A stretch of DNA of 64,000 bases from positions 124,001-188,000 of the forward strand of contig NZ_LYXE01000063.1 in NCBI RefSeq assembly GCF_002532075.1, read 5' to 3'. Positions 25,796-34,638 of the stretch are shown here, one piece after another. Position numbers and translations under genes: made by a program. The DNA comes from Candidatus Chloroploca asiatica (lineage in GTDB: Bacteria > Chloroflexota > Chloroflexia > Chloroflexales > Chloroflexaceae). Positions within the stretch are counted from its first letter, which is position 1, and every line of letters starts with the position of its first letter. The notes below the pieces were generated by a model. The model did no database searches. It saw only the letters and a program-made list of their open reading frames with translations, and was not told the DNA's origin.

Positions 25796-26607
25796 AAGTT
25801 TTTTGGAGGAACCGTATCACGCCAACCCTCTTCGGAAGAGTCAAGCGTTATTGGGGCGGCACGATAGCGCCCACGCAGATCATTAAGCCGAACCGTCACC
25901 ACATCACGCAAATTACGCCACGAATCACGGAGAGGATTGACTTTCGTCTCGGTACCATAGTGCCAGCGCACGGGAACTTCGGCGATGCGATAGCCCATTT
26001 TCCGGGCGAGAAAGAGCAATTCAACATCATACGCCGTCACGGCAGCCCCCTGAAGCACCGGCGCATCATCGCCATAAATACGCACCCGCCGAAACAGATC
26101 ATGGGCCACGTGACGAGGCATAGCTTTGAAACCACACTGCGTATCATTAATCCCACGCAGGGCAATCAAGGCAATCAAGCCATTGAAGACACGCCCCATC
26201 ACATGGCGATACCAGGGTTCACCATCACGCGTTGCGCCGACACCCTCACGTGAGCCAATGACAACTTCATAGCCATCCTGCAGCATCTGTTCGAGGCGCA
26301 CCCACTCTTCAACCGGCACTGCGAGATCAGCATCAGACAAGAGAACATAGTGCCCGCGTGCAGCGAGCGCACCGGCACGTACCGCAAACCCCTTGCCCCG
26401 ATGGTCAAGCCGCAAGACCTCTACACCCGGCATCGCGGCAGCAAGATCGGCCGTTGCATCAGAGCTTCCATCATCAACCACCAGCACTTCACTCGTAAAT
26501 GGCTGGGTCGCCAAATAGCGCTGGATCACGGTCAAGGTGTGCGGCAACCGGCCTGCCTCATTATAAGCCGGAATCACAATCGAAAGCCAGGGCATCGTAT
26601 CAGACAC
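25792..26607 (-). CDS. Family 2 glycosyltransferase (dolichyl-phosphate-glucose synthase-like)
   Basis: GT-A fold glycosyltransferase, 271 aa, of the type that loads a sugar onto a polyprenyl phosphate. The N-terminus LSIVIPAYNEAGRLPHTL, VLVVDDGSSDATAD, the DxD-like LLSDADLAVPVEEW, and INDTQCGFKAMPRH (the acceptor region typical of DPG synthases) are present, with ELLFLARKMGYRIAEVPVRW near the end. No C-terminal TM pair, so membrane attachment would be peripheral. GTG 26607 with GAGGAT upstream is the chosen start, 2 bp after the previous stop. Confidence 0.88.
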   Translation of the reverse strand: MSDTMPWLSIVIPAYNEAGRLPHTLTVIQRYLATQPFTSEVLVVDDGSSDATADLAAAMPGVEVLRLDHRGKGFAVRAGALAARGHYVLLSDADLAVPVEEWVRLEQMLQDGYEVVIGSREGVGATRDGEPWYRHVMGRVFNGLIALIALRGINDTQCGFKAMPRHVAHDLFRRVRIYGDDAPVLQGAAVTAYDVELLFLARKMGYRIAEVPVRWHYGTETKVNPLRDSWRNLRDVVTVRLNDLRGRYRAAPITLDSSEEGWRDTVPPKNL

Positions 26608-26609
26608 GA

Positions 26610-27581
26610 CTACATCCTCGCTTTCGCGGTAAGACCGAGGTTCAGTGCGGTCGCAAAGCCAGCGAGGGTTGTGTCAGTCAAATGTGACTGCTGCCGACGT
26701 TTACCGACAAAGAGAGGCAAGGCACGGAGAGCCGCCCACTGCCCTCTGAGGCGAGCGCGGGCGGCAGGCTCGCGGAGATGCCGCAGGCTAGCGAAGACAA
26801 AGCGCAACTGGGAAACACACAGCGCGCCCCAATGACGGCGAACCAGTGGCAGCGGCATATTTTTGATCCAGACCAGCAAAAAATTACGTCCACAGTAATA
26901 ACTTGCCAGGACACCACCACCGGTAGCACTAAGCCGATGGTAGACAACAGCGGTAGGCACAAAGAGCGTGCGCACACCATGATGTCTGGCGCGTAAATTC
27001 AGGTCAACATCTTCACAATACATCACAAGATCTTCATCAAAGACCCGGCCTGACTGCGCCAGCGTTTCAAGGATCGCACGACGATAGGCCGCAGCACCGG
27101 CGCAAGGGCCAAAGACTTCGGTGAGGGCATCATACTGCCCGCGATCACGTTCCCAGACGCCACGGCTCCCTGGTTCACCATCAAACTGATAATAATCACC
27201 AGCCGAATGGAGCATATCGCGGCGATCAAAGAGGCGCAACTTGCTCGCGGCAAAACCATAGGCCGGATAGCGTTCAAGCGCTCCAATCAACTCGGCAAGC
27301 CAGTGCGGCGTGGCCTCGGTATCATTATTCAACAGCACCACATACGGAGCATTTGTTGCAGCGAGCCCAGCATTGACGGCGGCGGCGAGGCCACGATTAC
27401 GTTCAAGGGCAACGACGTGAACCTCGGGATAGGCTGTGGCAAGCAAGGCCAGCGAATGATCGGTACTGCCATCATCAACGACGGTCACAAGCCAATCACG
27501 CCGAGTCTGGGCACGCAGCGCATCAAGGCAAGTCGGCAGCAGATCAGCGCCATTATAATTGGGAATAATAATATCAATCAT
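26610..27581 (-). CDS. Family 2 glycosyltransferase (rhamnosyltransferase-like)
   Basis: 323-aa GT2 enzyme: IDIIIPNYNGADLLPTCLDAL, VVDDGSTDHSLALL, the metal-binding LLNNDTEATPHWL, and the ED-type catalytic region EDLVMYCEDVDLNLRARHHG followed by YHRLSATGG. The overall pattern matches rhamnosyl or N-acetylglucosaminyl GT2 enzymes that add sugars to envelope polysaccharide. Being next to rfbD (dTDP-rhamnose synthesis) supports rhamnosyl transfer, by context only. Confidence 0.87.
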   Translation of the reverse strand: MIDIIIPNYNGADLLPTCLDALRAQTRRDWLVTVVDDGSTDHSLALLATAYPEVHVVALERNRGLAAAVNAGLAATNAPYVVLLNNDTEATPHWLAELIGALERYPAYGFAASKLRLFDRRDMLHSAGDYYQFDGEPGSRGVWERDRGQYDALTEVFGPCAGAAAYRRAILETLAQSGRVFDEDLVMYCEDVDLNLRARHHGVRTLFVPTAVVYHRLSATGGGVLASYYCGRNFLLVWIKNMPLPLVRRHWGALCVSQLRFVFASLRHLREPAARARLRGQWAALRALPLFVGKRRQQSHLTDTTLAGFATALNLGLTAKARM

Positions 27582-27584
27582 CGT

Positions 27585-28418
27585 CTAGCGTTGCAAAAAA
27601 GCGGCCACGGCATCTTCCCAGGGGCGCAAGGACAAGCCCAACGCAGCACCAGCCAGATTGGCAAGCGGCGTATACGGGGGCGGGGTACTATCACGCACAA
27701 AATCAGCCAGTTTGATCGGCGTCAGCACCACATCTTCGTAACCAGCAAGACGCAAGATCGTCGTTGCAAAGCTATAGCGTGAAGCAACCCCACCATTGAC
27801 CATGTGGTATGTCCCATACTGCTCACTGGTAATAAGCTCACGCAGCGCGAGGGCCACATCAAAGGTATAGGTCGGGCTACCAAACTCATCATCAACCATC
27901 CGCAAGCCCCCAGAAGGTGACTGCTCAGCAAGACGAAGGACCGTACGGACAAAATTGCGTGTCCCACCAAAGAGCCACGCCACCCGCACAATATAGAAAG
28001 CATCAAGCAACTCACGCACCGCCAATTCCCCGGCTAGCTTCGAGCGACCATAGGCATTGACGGGGCGAGGCTGATCGTACTCGTAGTACGGGGTCAACGC
28101 ATCACCGGCAAAGACCTCATTGGTACTGATATAGACGAGGGGCACCTTGAGCTTGCGACAGGCAAGCGCAACAAAGCGCGTACCTAGCCCATTGATCCGA
28201 TAGGCCATCTCGGGATCACGGGCACAGGCATCAACATTAGTAAACGCCGCTGGATGCACCACCAGATCGGCCCCCGTAGCGACAACCTGCGCGACAGCCT
28301 CGGGCGAACCAAGTTCGAGGTTGGTATGGTCAAGCGGAATAATCGTATGTTCAGCACCCAGCACCGCACACAACTCACTGCCGAGTTGCCCACGTGCCCC
28401 AGTAATCGCCACCTTCAT
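27585..28418 (-). CDS. rfbD: dTDP-4-dehydrorhamnose reductase
   Basis: Final step of dTDP-L-rhamnose synthesis. NAD(P)-binding motif VAITGARGQLGSEL at the N-terminus, HPAAFTNVDACARDPEMAYRIN, the catalytic YxxxK as VNAYGRSKLAGE, and IVRVAWLFGG are all typical. 277 aa from ATG 28418, which follows GGAAGG; a longer frame to 28445 is less likely. rfbA/B/C are not in this window. Head of the rfbD-GT2-GT2-yhbY operon. Confidence 0.92.
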   Translation of the reverse strand: MKVAITGARGQLGSELCAVLGAEHTIIPLDHTNLELGSPEAVAQVVATGADLVVHPAAFTNVDACARDPEMAYRINGLGTRFVALACRKLKVPLVYISTNEVFAGDALTPYYEYDQPRPVNAYGRSKLAGELAVRELLDAFYIVRVAWLFGGTRNFVRTVLRLAEQSPSGGLRMVDDEFGSPTYTFDVALALRELITSEQYGTYHMVNGGVASRYSFATTILRLAGYEDVVLTPIKLADFVRDSTPPPYTPLANLAGAALGLSLRPWEDAVAAFLQR

Positions 28419-28486
28419 GCAAGCCTTCCCGTGCGTACGCAGCAATCTTCACCCCGGGTGGATGGTAGCAGAAGCCGCTAGCAACG

Positions 28487-29953
28487 TCAACTCACAAGTG
28501 GAAGCGTAAGCGTCACGATAGTTCCATGGCTATCAGTGCGATTGGCAAGCGCACACCGGCCACCGACGGCATGAACAATACGAGCAACCAGCGCCAACCC
28601 AAGCCCCATACCCTCAACCTGACCAGTAAAATTGCGTTCACCCTGATAATACGGATACCACGCCCGCTGACGTTGTTCACTACTCATCCCAGGGCCATCA
28701 TCAATAATCTCCAGCCGCAGCATCTTAGGTTCCAGCAATGAAAGCTTGATCTGAACCGCGGGGTCACGCTGAGGATGGAATTTGACACAATTTTCCAGCA
28801 CTTCACGCAGCAGCACTTCAAGGCTATGCTGCGTCAGCGCAATGCGATCATTGGCTGACTCGGGGGACAAAGCTTCGATCGTCACCCGCTTGAGCTCGAG
28901 ATCACGGGCAATCTGATCGAGCAATAGCGGAACCTCCGAAACAATAATGCTATCGAGCCCATAGACATCAGAGGGTGAGCGCAGATAATGCAGAATGTCC
29001 TCGATTTCCGAGCGCAAACGTCGTGCACCGGCAAGGGCCACCTCAGCAATACGGACGATACTCTCGCGATCCATCGTCGCGCCGCCACCACTCAAAATAT
29101 TCAATCCACCGAGAATGCCTACGAGCGGCGTACGGAGCTTGTGCGCCAGCATGGTATGAAACGTCCACATCTCGCGCTGCGTAATCATCTGTTCGGTCAC
29201 ATCACGCAGCCGCAAAACGCGGGTCACATCATTCTCAGCGGGCGGCAACAAGTCAACGCGGAGCCAGCGTTCGAGACTACTCGCACGTTCTGGGCTGACC
29301 AAGAAACGAGGTTGATCATCCTGAGCGGGGACATGGGGCCAATCGGCCCATGCTTCAGGTGGGGTCAACCGATACTGCTGGAGAGCGAGGGGCAAAAACA
29401 TATGATCGAGAGGCGCATCGGGGGCAAGCGCCAGGATCGTGCGCGCGTGCGGATTGGCATAGTGAACTTGATCAGCCTCATCGAGGAGCAAAATACCGTC
29501 ATCACTATGTTCCACGGCCCAAACAAACCGCGCTCGTTCCGTTGCCGTACGGCGTTGCTGTTCAACAAGGGTTCGATAGCGATTCAGGCGCAGGATCGTC
29601 GTCACACGAGCCCGCAACTCGACATAGTCAAACGGCTTGGTCACAAACTCATCAGCGCCAGCCTGAAAGCCTTCAACCCGTGATTCACGATCATCAAGTG
29701 CCGTCACGAGCACAACAGGCACGTGAGCCAGCGCAGGATCGGCGCGCATATGGCGACAGACCTCAAACCCGTCCATCCCTGGCATCATCACATCAAGCAG
29801 CACCAGATCCGGGGGATTCGCCGCCGCCAGAGCCAGCGCATCAGGCCCATTGGCAGCACACACCACTGTATGGCCGAGCGGCTGCAAGAGATCCGCCAGG
29901 ATACTCAACATCTGTGGATTATCGTCAATAGCAAGAATTGTCCCGTTTTCCAT
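28487..29953 (-). CDS. Hybrid response regulator / histidine kinase
   Basis: 488-aa signalling protein. An N-terminal receiver domain (about 1-120) has the acidic pair IDD, phospho-acceptor Asp54 in LVLLDVMMPGMDG, the Thr in LVTALDDRES and Lys in FVTKPFDYVE. A PAS-like domain follows (about 145-250, WAVEHSDDGILLLDEADQVH), then the HisKA helix with His in FHTMLAHKLRTPLVGILGG and a HATPase_c domain (VLENCVKFHPQRD, DDGPGMSS, GMGLGLALVARI). No TM segment, so soluble. GAGGG precedes ATG 29953. The receiver-first order suggests it acts downstream of another kinase. Confidence 0.93.
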   Translation of the reverse strand: MENGTILAIDDNPQMLSILADLLQPLGHTVVCAANGPDALALAAANPPDLVLLDVMMPGMDGFEVCRHMRADPALAHVPVVLVTALDDRESRVEGFQAGADEFVTKPFDYVELRARVTTILRLNRYRTLVEQQRRTATERARFVWAVEHSDDGILLLDEADQVHYANPHARTILALAPDAPLDHMFLPLALQQYRLTPPEAWADWPHVPAQDDQPRFLVSPERASSLERWLRVDLLPPAENDVTRVLRLRDVTEQMITQREMWTFHTMLAHKLRTPLVGILGGLNILSGGGATMDRESIVRIAEVALAGARRLRSEIEDILHYLRSPSDVYGLDSIIVSEVPLLLDQIARDLELKRVTIEALSPESANDRIALTQHSLEVLLREVLENCVKFHPQRDPAVQIKLSLLEPKMLRLEIIDDGPGMSSEQRQRAWYPYYQGERNFTGQVEGMGLGLALVARIVHAVGGRCALANRTDSHGTIVTLTLPLVS

Positions 29954-30016
29954 AGCCCTCTGATCATAACAGATATGGGCCGAACCTGTAAAGAGTGAAA
30001 CAACGCCACCGCGCCA

Positions 30017-30442
30017 TCAAACAGGCCCGAGACGCCCACGAGCTAACTGGACAATCTTGATCAACTCATCATCGGTCGGGCCACCACCATTCTGTTCCCA
30101 CCACCGACGATACCAGCGTAAATTCTCGACAAAGGCCGTCATCACTTCCTCACGGGTCAGCGGAGGCACCTTCTGACGAAGCGCATCGAGAGCTTCTTCA
30201 CGGTCAACTTCTCCCAATTCCTCAATCGAGAGAAGGATGCGTTCGGCACGGAGGAGAAACAACTCGCGCTCAATCATAGGAAACTCGTCAGCGATCTGAC
30301 GAATGTTGCCCAGATAGCAAATGGTGCGCTGACGCGGAACACCCCGCTCGTCACGATAACTGGCAACGAGATACGCATCATAAAAGCTGGTATCCGCGAT
30401 CGTGGCGTTTTTGTGGCGCCTGACCACCCAGCGTACATACAT
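30017..30442 (-). CDS. Hypothetical protein resembling the N-terminus of IS1634-type transposases
   Basis: 141 aa, ATG 30442 with GAGG eight bases upstream. The first 55 residues (MYVRWVVRRHKNATIADTSF... VPRQRTICYLGNIRQ) have the pattern MYVRxxxRx...YRxxxGxxRxRxxxxLG seen at the start of IS1634/IS4-like transposases, but the rest (helical, with DREEALDALRQKV and WYRRWWEQNGG) lacks a DDE catalytic domain. No inverted repeats flank it. It may be a domesticated or solitary DNA-binding domain. It lies divergent from the bch block. Confidence 0.55.
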   Translation of the reverse strand: MYVRWVVRRHKNATIADTSFYDAYLVASYRDERGVPRQRTICYLGNIRQIADEFPMIERELFLLRAERILLSIEELGEVDREEALDALRQKVPPLTREEVMTAFVENLRWYRRWWEQNGGGPTDDELIKIVQLARGRLGPV

Positions 30443-30474
30443 ATGTGTAACCTCAAATAATTTGTTGTTGTTCT

Positions 30475-30483
30475 AGTATAGCA
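30475..30483 (-). promoter_or_regulatory. Extended -10 promoter element for the 141-aa gene
   Basis: On the minus strand TGCTATACT (30483-30475), an extended -10 box, 33 bases before ATG 30442. No clear -35 is needed for this class. A TTGACT lies only 8 bp further upstream and is not correctly spaced. Confidence 0.4.
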
Positions 30484-30551
30484 CAACAAGTCAAATTTTT
30501 GAATAAATGTCACAAACAAAATGTCTAGGTTTTGCCATAATTTTGCACATA

Positions 30552-30580
30552 TTGCAACCTTTTTGAGCATATGCTATACT
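30552..30580 (+). promoter_or_regulatory. Promoter of the bacteriochlorophyll operon
   Basis: TTGCAA (30552-30557), 17 bp, TATACT (30575-30580) with a TGC extension. It is the best plus-strand promoter before the carrier gene and leaves a leader of about 235 bases. Confidence 0.55.
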
Positions 30581-30821
30581 TTCGCTCATTAAGAATATGC
30601 CCTCTAGGCGTCTTTTGGCCCCGTCCTTTCTACAACTGATCTAGCTGAACTGGATTAGGAGAGTAGCCACAACCAAGTATATCAGCGGGATCGCGCCTCT
30701 TCACTAACCAACTATGTAGAGGTTTCTATCGTATCCTGCATACCCACCTAATAATGTAGTTCTAAGTCTGTAGTACTTTATACAGTATTCGCTTTTCTAG
30801 ATCCGGAAAGGGGCAAGTCGC
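30581..30821 (+). promoter_or_regulatory. Long leader ahead of the bch2 carrier gene
   Basis: A 240-base untranslated stretch, A/T-rich relative to its surroundings, with no open frame, tRNA or known riboswitch that I could recognise. It contains a second weak TATACA box near 30778. GGAAAGGGG just before the ATG is the ribosome-binding site. A long leader on a photosynthesis operon could carry light- or oxygen-responsive control, but nothing in it proves this. Confidence 0.35.
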
Positions 30822-32177
30822 ATGGGTTTCCTGCGTCTCGTCATTAAAACACTCCGCTTGGCGACAATGCGCCTGGGCATTGGCTGGATGTTCGCCCTCG
30901 TGACGTTTAACTTCAATCGAGTTGCGATTGCCGATCTCGGGGCCATCGCCGTCATTGTCACCTCGCTGATCGGGATGCACCACTTCATCTCGTTCTTCCA
31001 GGTCTACTGGGGGCGCTTTGCTGATCGTTATCCCATTTTTGGCTATCGCCGCACCCCCTATATCTTCATTAGTGGTGTTGGAGCCTCACTGATTTTTCTG
31101 TTTCTGCCCTATATTGCGGTCGGGCTTGGTTCGCGGGATCTGGTTGCAACCGTTGAAGCCTTCCTCTTGATGGCTGTGTTTGGTGTCTTTATGGCGATGA
31201 ACGGCAGTGCATCAAACTCGCTGGTTGCAGAAGTCACCACCCCCAAAGAGCGTGGCGGCGTGGTAGCCGTGATCTGGGCTGCGATCATCATCAGCGGCAT
31301 TGTCTCGGCAGGGGTCTCGCGGGTGATTATGCCCGAATACTCACATGAGGCTATGCGGCAACTCTACAACCTGACGCCGATCATTGCCGTCGTGACAATT
31401 CTGCTCGGCGCGGTCGGGATGGAGCGCCGGATCACCAAAGAAGAGCATGCAGCCCTGCTGGCTGCCCAGCCGCAAGAGAGCGTTTCGCCCCTGGGTACCT
31501 TCCGCGTGGCTCGTCAACTGATGGGAACCAATACCCACGTGCGTGCCTTCTTCTTCTTTGTCCTACTGGCCATTATGGGCATCTTCCTGCAAGATGCGAT
31601 CCTTGAACCATTTGGTGCTCAGGTCTTCGGAAAAACTCAGGCCGAGACTGCCGCCTATCAGCAGGCCTGGGGAGCCGGAGCGCTGCTCGGGATGTTTTCG
31701 ATTGGGGTGATCTCCTCGATCTTCCCGATTTCCAAGAAATTCATCGCGAGCCTGGGTGGGCTCGGCATTGCCGCTGCGTTGGCAACGATTGCGTTCTCTT
31801 CCATCACGTATCAGCCTGGTCTGGTCTATCCGGCGCTGCTGGTCATGGGGGTTGGGATCGGCTTCTTCAACGTCGGTGCGCTCTCGATGATGATGGAAAT
31901 GACGATCGAAGGGCAGACGGGCCTCTATATGGGGATCTGGGGTATGGCTCAGGGTCTGGGCAATGGGTTTGCCAACGTCTTTAGTGGCGGTCTCGTCACG
32001 GCGATGATTGGCACGGGTTTGTTCAGCCCGACCCTCGGGTACTCACTCATCTTTGGCTTCGAGGCCATCGTGATGGTCGTCGCCATTGGCATCCTGCGCA
32101 ATGTGAGTGTGCAAGAGTTCAAGGGCCTGACCAAGCAGGATATCGGAACGGTGCTGGCGATGGATACCGCGAGCTAG
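30822..32177 (+). CDS. bch2: PucC/Bch2-family (BCD) MFS carrier
   Basis: Integral membrane protein of the bacteriochlorophyll delivery (BCD/PucC/LhaA) branch of the major facilitator superfamily, associated with assembly of light-harvesting complexes or chlorosomes. About 12 TM helices over 451 aa. Diagnostic parts are MRLGIGWMFALVTFNFNRVA at the start, YWGRFADRYPIFGYRRTPYI in loop 2-3, and IGFFNVGALSMMMEMT near the middle of the C half. It heads the bch block and presumably serves BChl a or c transfer. Which of the paralogous names (bch2, pucC, lhaA) applies is uncertain. Confidence 0.88.
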   Translation: MGFLRLVIKTLRLATMRLGIGWMFALVTFNFNRVAIADLGAIAVIVTSLIGMHHFISFFQVYWGRFADRYPIFGYRRTPYIFISGVGASLIFLFLPYIAVGLGSRDLVATVEAFLLMAVFGVFMAMNGSASNSLVAEVTTPKERGGVVAVIWAAIIISGIVSAGVSRVIMPEYSHEAMRQLYNLTPIIAVVTILLGAVGMERRITKEEHAALLAAQPQESVSPLGTFRVARQLMGTNTHVRAFFFFVLLAIMGIFLQDAILEPFGAQVFGKTQAETAAYQQAWGAGALLGMFSIGVISSIFPISKKFIASLGGLGIAAALATIAFSSITYQPGLVYPALLVMGVGIGFFNVGALSMMMEMTIEGQTGLYMGIWGMAQGLGNGFANVFSGGLVTAMIGTGLFSPTLGYSLIFGFEAIVMVVAIGILRNVSVQEFKGLTKQDIGTVLAMDTAS

Positions 32178-32198
32178 TCCGTTGAGCTAGAGGGAATG

Positions 32199-32234
32199 CC
32201 GCAGCGAGCAGATGCAGATAGACGCTCGCTGCGG
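32199..32234 (+). other. Intercistronic hairpin
   Basis: CCGCAGCGAGC (32199-32209) pairs perfectly with GCTCGCTGCGG (32224-32234). It ends 11 bases before the next ATG and overlaps the edge of its GGAG ribosome-binding site, so it could modulate translation of the methyltransferase. Confidence 0.55.
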
Positions 32235-32245
32235 AGAAGATTGTT

Positions 32246-33058
32246 ATGGCGCTTGCGTTTAGTTTTGAGAATATAGCTTCGGTCTATGATGCGCAACGAG
32301 CCCATCCACCCGAGGCAGCAGCACAGATCGGTCAGGCGATTGTAGGTCTGAGCGGTTCGTGTGCTTCGCTGCTCGAACTGGGGGTAGGCACGGGGCGCAT
32401 TGCGGTGCCGACAGCTCAGGCCGGTGGGTTGGTGGTCGGACTGGATATTTCAGCCGAGATGTTGGCTCTGGCAGCACAACGAGCCAAAGCTACCGACGTA
32501 GAGCTTGCGCTGATTTGTGGTGACGCCCAGCAATTACCATTTCCGGATCAGAGCTTTGAGGCCGTGCTCGCGGTACATGTGTTGCACCTCTTGTCTGATT
32601 GGCGCTCAGCCCTGAGCGAAATCGTACGTGTCCTCAAACCGGGTGGTCTCTTTGTGCAAGGCAGTGATTGGCGTGATCCTGATTCGTGTGTCGGACGCCT
32701 GCGGACGCAACTGCGCCTAGCCGCTATCGAGTCCATGCCTGGAAGCCGCCCACCGGGAGCGGGAGCAGCGCTTGCGCAAGCCCTGGCGCGCTCTGGCGGC
32801 ACGACGAGCGAACCATTCGTCGCAGCGACGTGGGTAACCTCGGTTAGCCCAGCCGACGTCCTGGCTAGCATGGCGGCACGCTTTGATGCCGAAACATGGG
32901 TACTCAGCGATGCGATGCTCGCTACCGTTATGGAGCGCGTGCATGCCTGGGCGGAAGCAACGTGGTCAGATCTGACCGAACCCGAAATGGTAGAACACCG
33001 GTTTATCTTGAATGTTACGCACCTTGGCACCGCTGAACCGGAAGTGATGCATAGCTAA
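32246..33058 (+). CDS. Class I SAM methyltransferase within the bch block
   Basis: 270-aa soluble methyltransferase of the UbiE/Methyltransf_11 type: motif I LLELGVGTGRIAVPTA, motif II VVGLDISAEMLALA, the acidic post-motif CGDAQQLPFPDQSFEAVLA, and VLKPGGLFVQ. The C-terminal 110 residues are helical and probably the substrate lid. It lies between bch2 and bchF with a 70-bp gap upstream and 16 bp downstream. It is not a radical SAM enzyme, so not BchQ/BchR/BchU as known to me, and it is not BchM-like by its motifs. The substrate is unknown; a pigment or quinone is a fair guess from context. Confidence 0.8.
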   Translation: MALAFSFENIASVYDAQRAHPPEAAAQIGQAIVGLSGSCASLLELGVGTGRIAVPTAQAGGLVVGLDISAEMLALAAQRAKATDVELALICGDAQQLPFPDQSFEAVLAVHVLHLLSDWRSALSEIVRVLKPGGLFVQGSDWRDPDSCVGRLRTQLRLAAIESMPGSRPPGAGAALAQALARSGGTTSEPFVAATWVTSVSPADVLASMAARFDAETWVLSDAMLATVMERVHAWAEATWSDLTEPEMVEHRFILNVTHLGTAEPEVMHS

Positions 33059-33074
33059 CCTGGTGATTGTTATG

Positions 33075-33539
33075 ATGTATACTGAAGACCAACTACGCCG
33101 TCGTGAACGCTCACGCTGGACAAAAGTGCAAATTATTCTGGCCCCGATCCAGTTTGTGGTCTTTTTGATCAGTTTTGCCCTGGTACTGCGGTATCTTGCC
33201 ACTGGCGAAGGTTACTTGATTACGACCATCAGCATCTGGCTCAAAATCGCCTTGATCTGGGCGCTCACCATTACCGGAATGCTCTGGGAATATGATATGT
33301 TTGATCATTATTTCATGGCAAAAGAGTTTTTCTGGGAAGATGTCGGCAATCTGATTGCGATTATCACGCATAACCTCTACTTTGTAGCGCAATGGATGGG
33401 GGCCGACACGCGCACCGTGATGTGGGTGATGGTCTTTGCCTATGTCACCTACCTCTTTAACGCGGTTCAATTTGTGGTACGAGGAGTGAATTCAGCTCGC
33501 CAACGCCGTTCGCTCCGCCAGGCAGCCTCACAAATGTAG
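33075..33539 (+). CDS. bchF: 2-vinyl (3-vinyl) bacteriochlorophyllide hydratase
   Basis: Hydrates the C3 vinyl group of (bacterio)chlorophyllide a to 3-hydroxyethyl on the path to BChl a. The 154-aa membrane protein begins MYTEDQLRRRERSRWTKVQ and has four TM helices, including APIQFVVFLISFALVLRYLA, WEYDMFDHYFMAKEFFWEDVGN and a final VTYLFNAVQFVVRG. These match BchF closely in length and pattern. ATG 33075 is preferred because the family starts MYT; ATG 33072 and GTG 33063 are in frame. Directly precedes bchC, the next enzyme in the pathway. Confidence 0.9.
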   Translation: MYTEDQLRRRERSRWTKVQIILAPIQFVVFLISFALVLRYLATGEGYLITTISIWLKIALIWALTITGMLWEYDMFDHYFMAKEFFWEDVGNLIAIITHNLYFVAQWMGADTRTVMWVMVFAYVTYLFNAVQFVVRGVNSARQRRSLRQAASQM

Positions 33540-33605
33540 TGTGCCTGGAGGCCTGATGATCTGCACCAGTTGCGGATCCCTTTTTTCGACATTCGCTAGA
33601 AAGCG

Positions 33606-34607
33606 ATGGCCCACATGCCGATCAAATCTCGCGCCGTAGTCATCCCTCGCCGCAATACCATTGAATTGCGCACGGTTCAAGTCCTTGAACCACAAGCGGG
33701 TGATGTGCTACTCCGCACTGCCTTTACCTCGATTAGCGCTGGAACAGAGCGGATGCTGCTTGATGGCCGTATGCCGCATCCCGCACTGCTCTTTCCGGTA
33801 GTACCCGGCTATGAAACGGTAGGCCAGGTCGTGAAGGTGGGAGCCAAAGCCCCTCAGGAATTGCTGGGGCAATGGGTATATGTTGGTGGCGCACGCTGTT
33901 TCCGTGGGGTCAACCCGGCCTGGGGTGGGCAGAGCGAGTATATTAGTGCCGAGGCCGACCGCGTCGTGCCGCTCGGTTCGATTGACCCGGCGACCGGGGT
34001 AGTGCTCGCCCTTGCTGCAACCGCGCTGCATGGGCTCAATATCGCCCAGATCCGTAAGACTGACCGCGTACTAGTACTTGGACAGGGGATCGTTGGGCAA
34101 CTGGCCGCCCGCCTCGCTCGTATTCAGGGGGCACAGCATGTGGCAGTCGCCGACCGGGTGGGCGTACGTCTGGCCGTGGCCGAGGCGGATCAGGTCATTG
34201 ATATTACCCGCGAGTCACTGGACGAAGCCCTCGGCGAAGCCAATATCAATGTCATCATTGAGGCAACTGGCTCGATGCCTGCACTTGTCGGGGCACTGCC
34301 GCTGCTCGCCAACCATGGGCGCGTTTTGCTGCTCGGCTATTATGACCATATCAATATTCCGTATGCCCCGGTCTTTATGCGTGAGGCGCAGATTCTGGTG
34401 GCCCGCGAATGGCAATTTGGGGCCGATGGCGACCTGCCCCGCGTGCGCGATATGCTCGCCTCGGGGGATCTGAATGTCAATGGCCTGCTAACGCACCGGG
34501 TGCCCCTTGATCGTATTCAGGCTGCCTATCGGCTCGCTCTTGAAGATCCGAGTTGTCTCAAAGTCGTCGTGGAATGGCCGCAGGACGAAGCAACGAGCGA
34601 AGTCTGA
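33606..34607 (+). CDS. bchC: 3-hydroxyethyl bacteriochlorophyllide a dehydrogenase
   Basis: NAD-dependent oxidation of the C3 hydroxyethyl group to acetyl, the final C3 step of BChl a synthesis. It is a zinc-free medium-chain dehydrogenase-like protein of 333 aa: SISAGTERMLLDGRMP near residue 40, VPGYETVGQVVKVG, a Rossmann motif VLVLGQGIVGQLAARLA and INVIIEATGSMPAL. The SAGTERMLLDG and PGYETVG motifs are hallmarks of BchC. ATG 33606 and ATG 33615 are both possible. Between bchF and bchX, as in other phototrophs. Confidence 0.93.
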   Translation: MAHMPIKSRAVVIPRRNTIELRTVQVLEPQAGDVLLRTAFTSISAGTERMLLDGRMPHPALLFPVVPGYETVGQVVKVGAKAPQELLGQWVYVGGARCFRGVNPAWGGQSEYISAEADRVVPLGSIDPATGVVLALAATALHGLNIAQIRKTDRVLVLGQGIVGQLAARLARIQGAQHVAVADRVGVRLAVAEADQVIDITRESLDEALGEANINVIIEATGSMPALVGALPLLANHGRVLLLGYYDHINIPYAPVFMREAQILVAREWQFGADGDLPRVRDMLASGDLNVNGLLTHRVPLDRIQAAYRLALEDPSCLKVVVEWPQDEATSEV

Positions 34608-34638
34608 CTCAAAGTCAGACGCGCAAAGAGAGGCGTTC

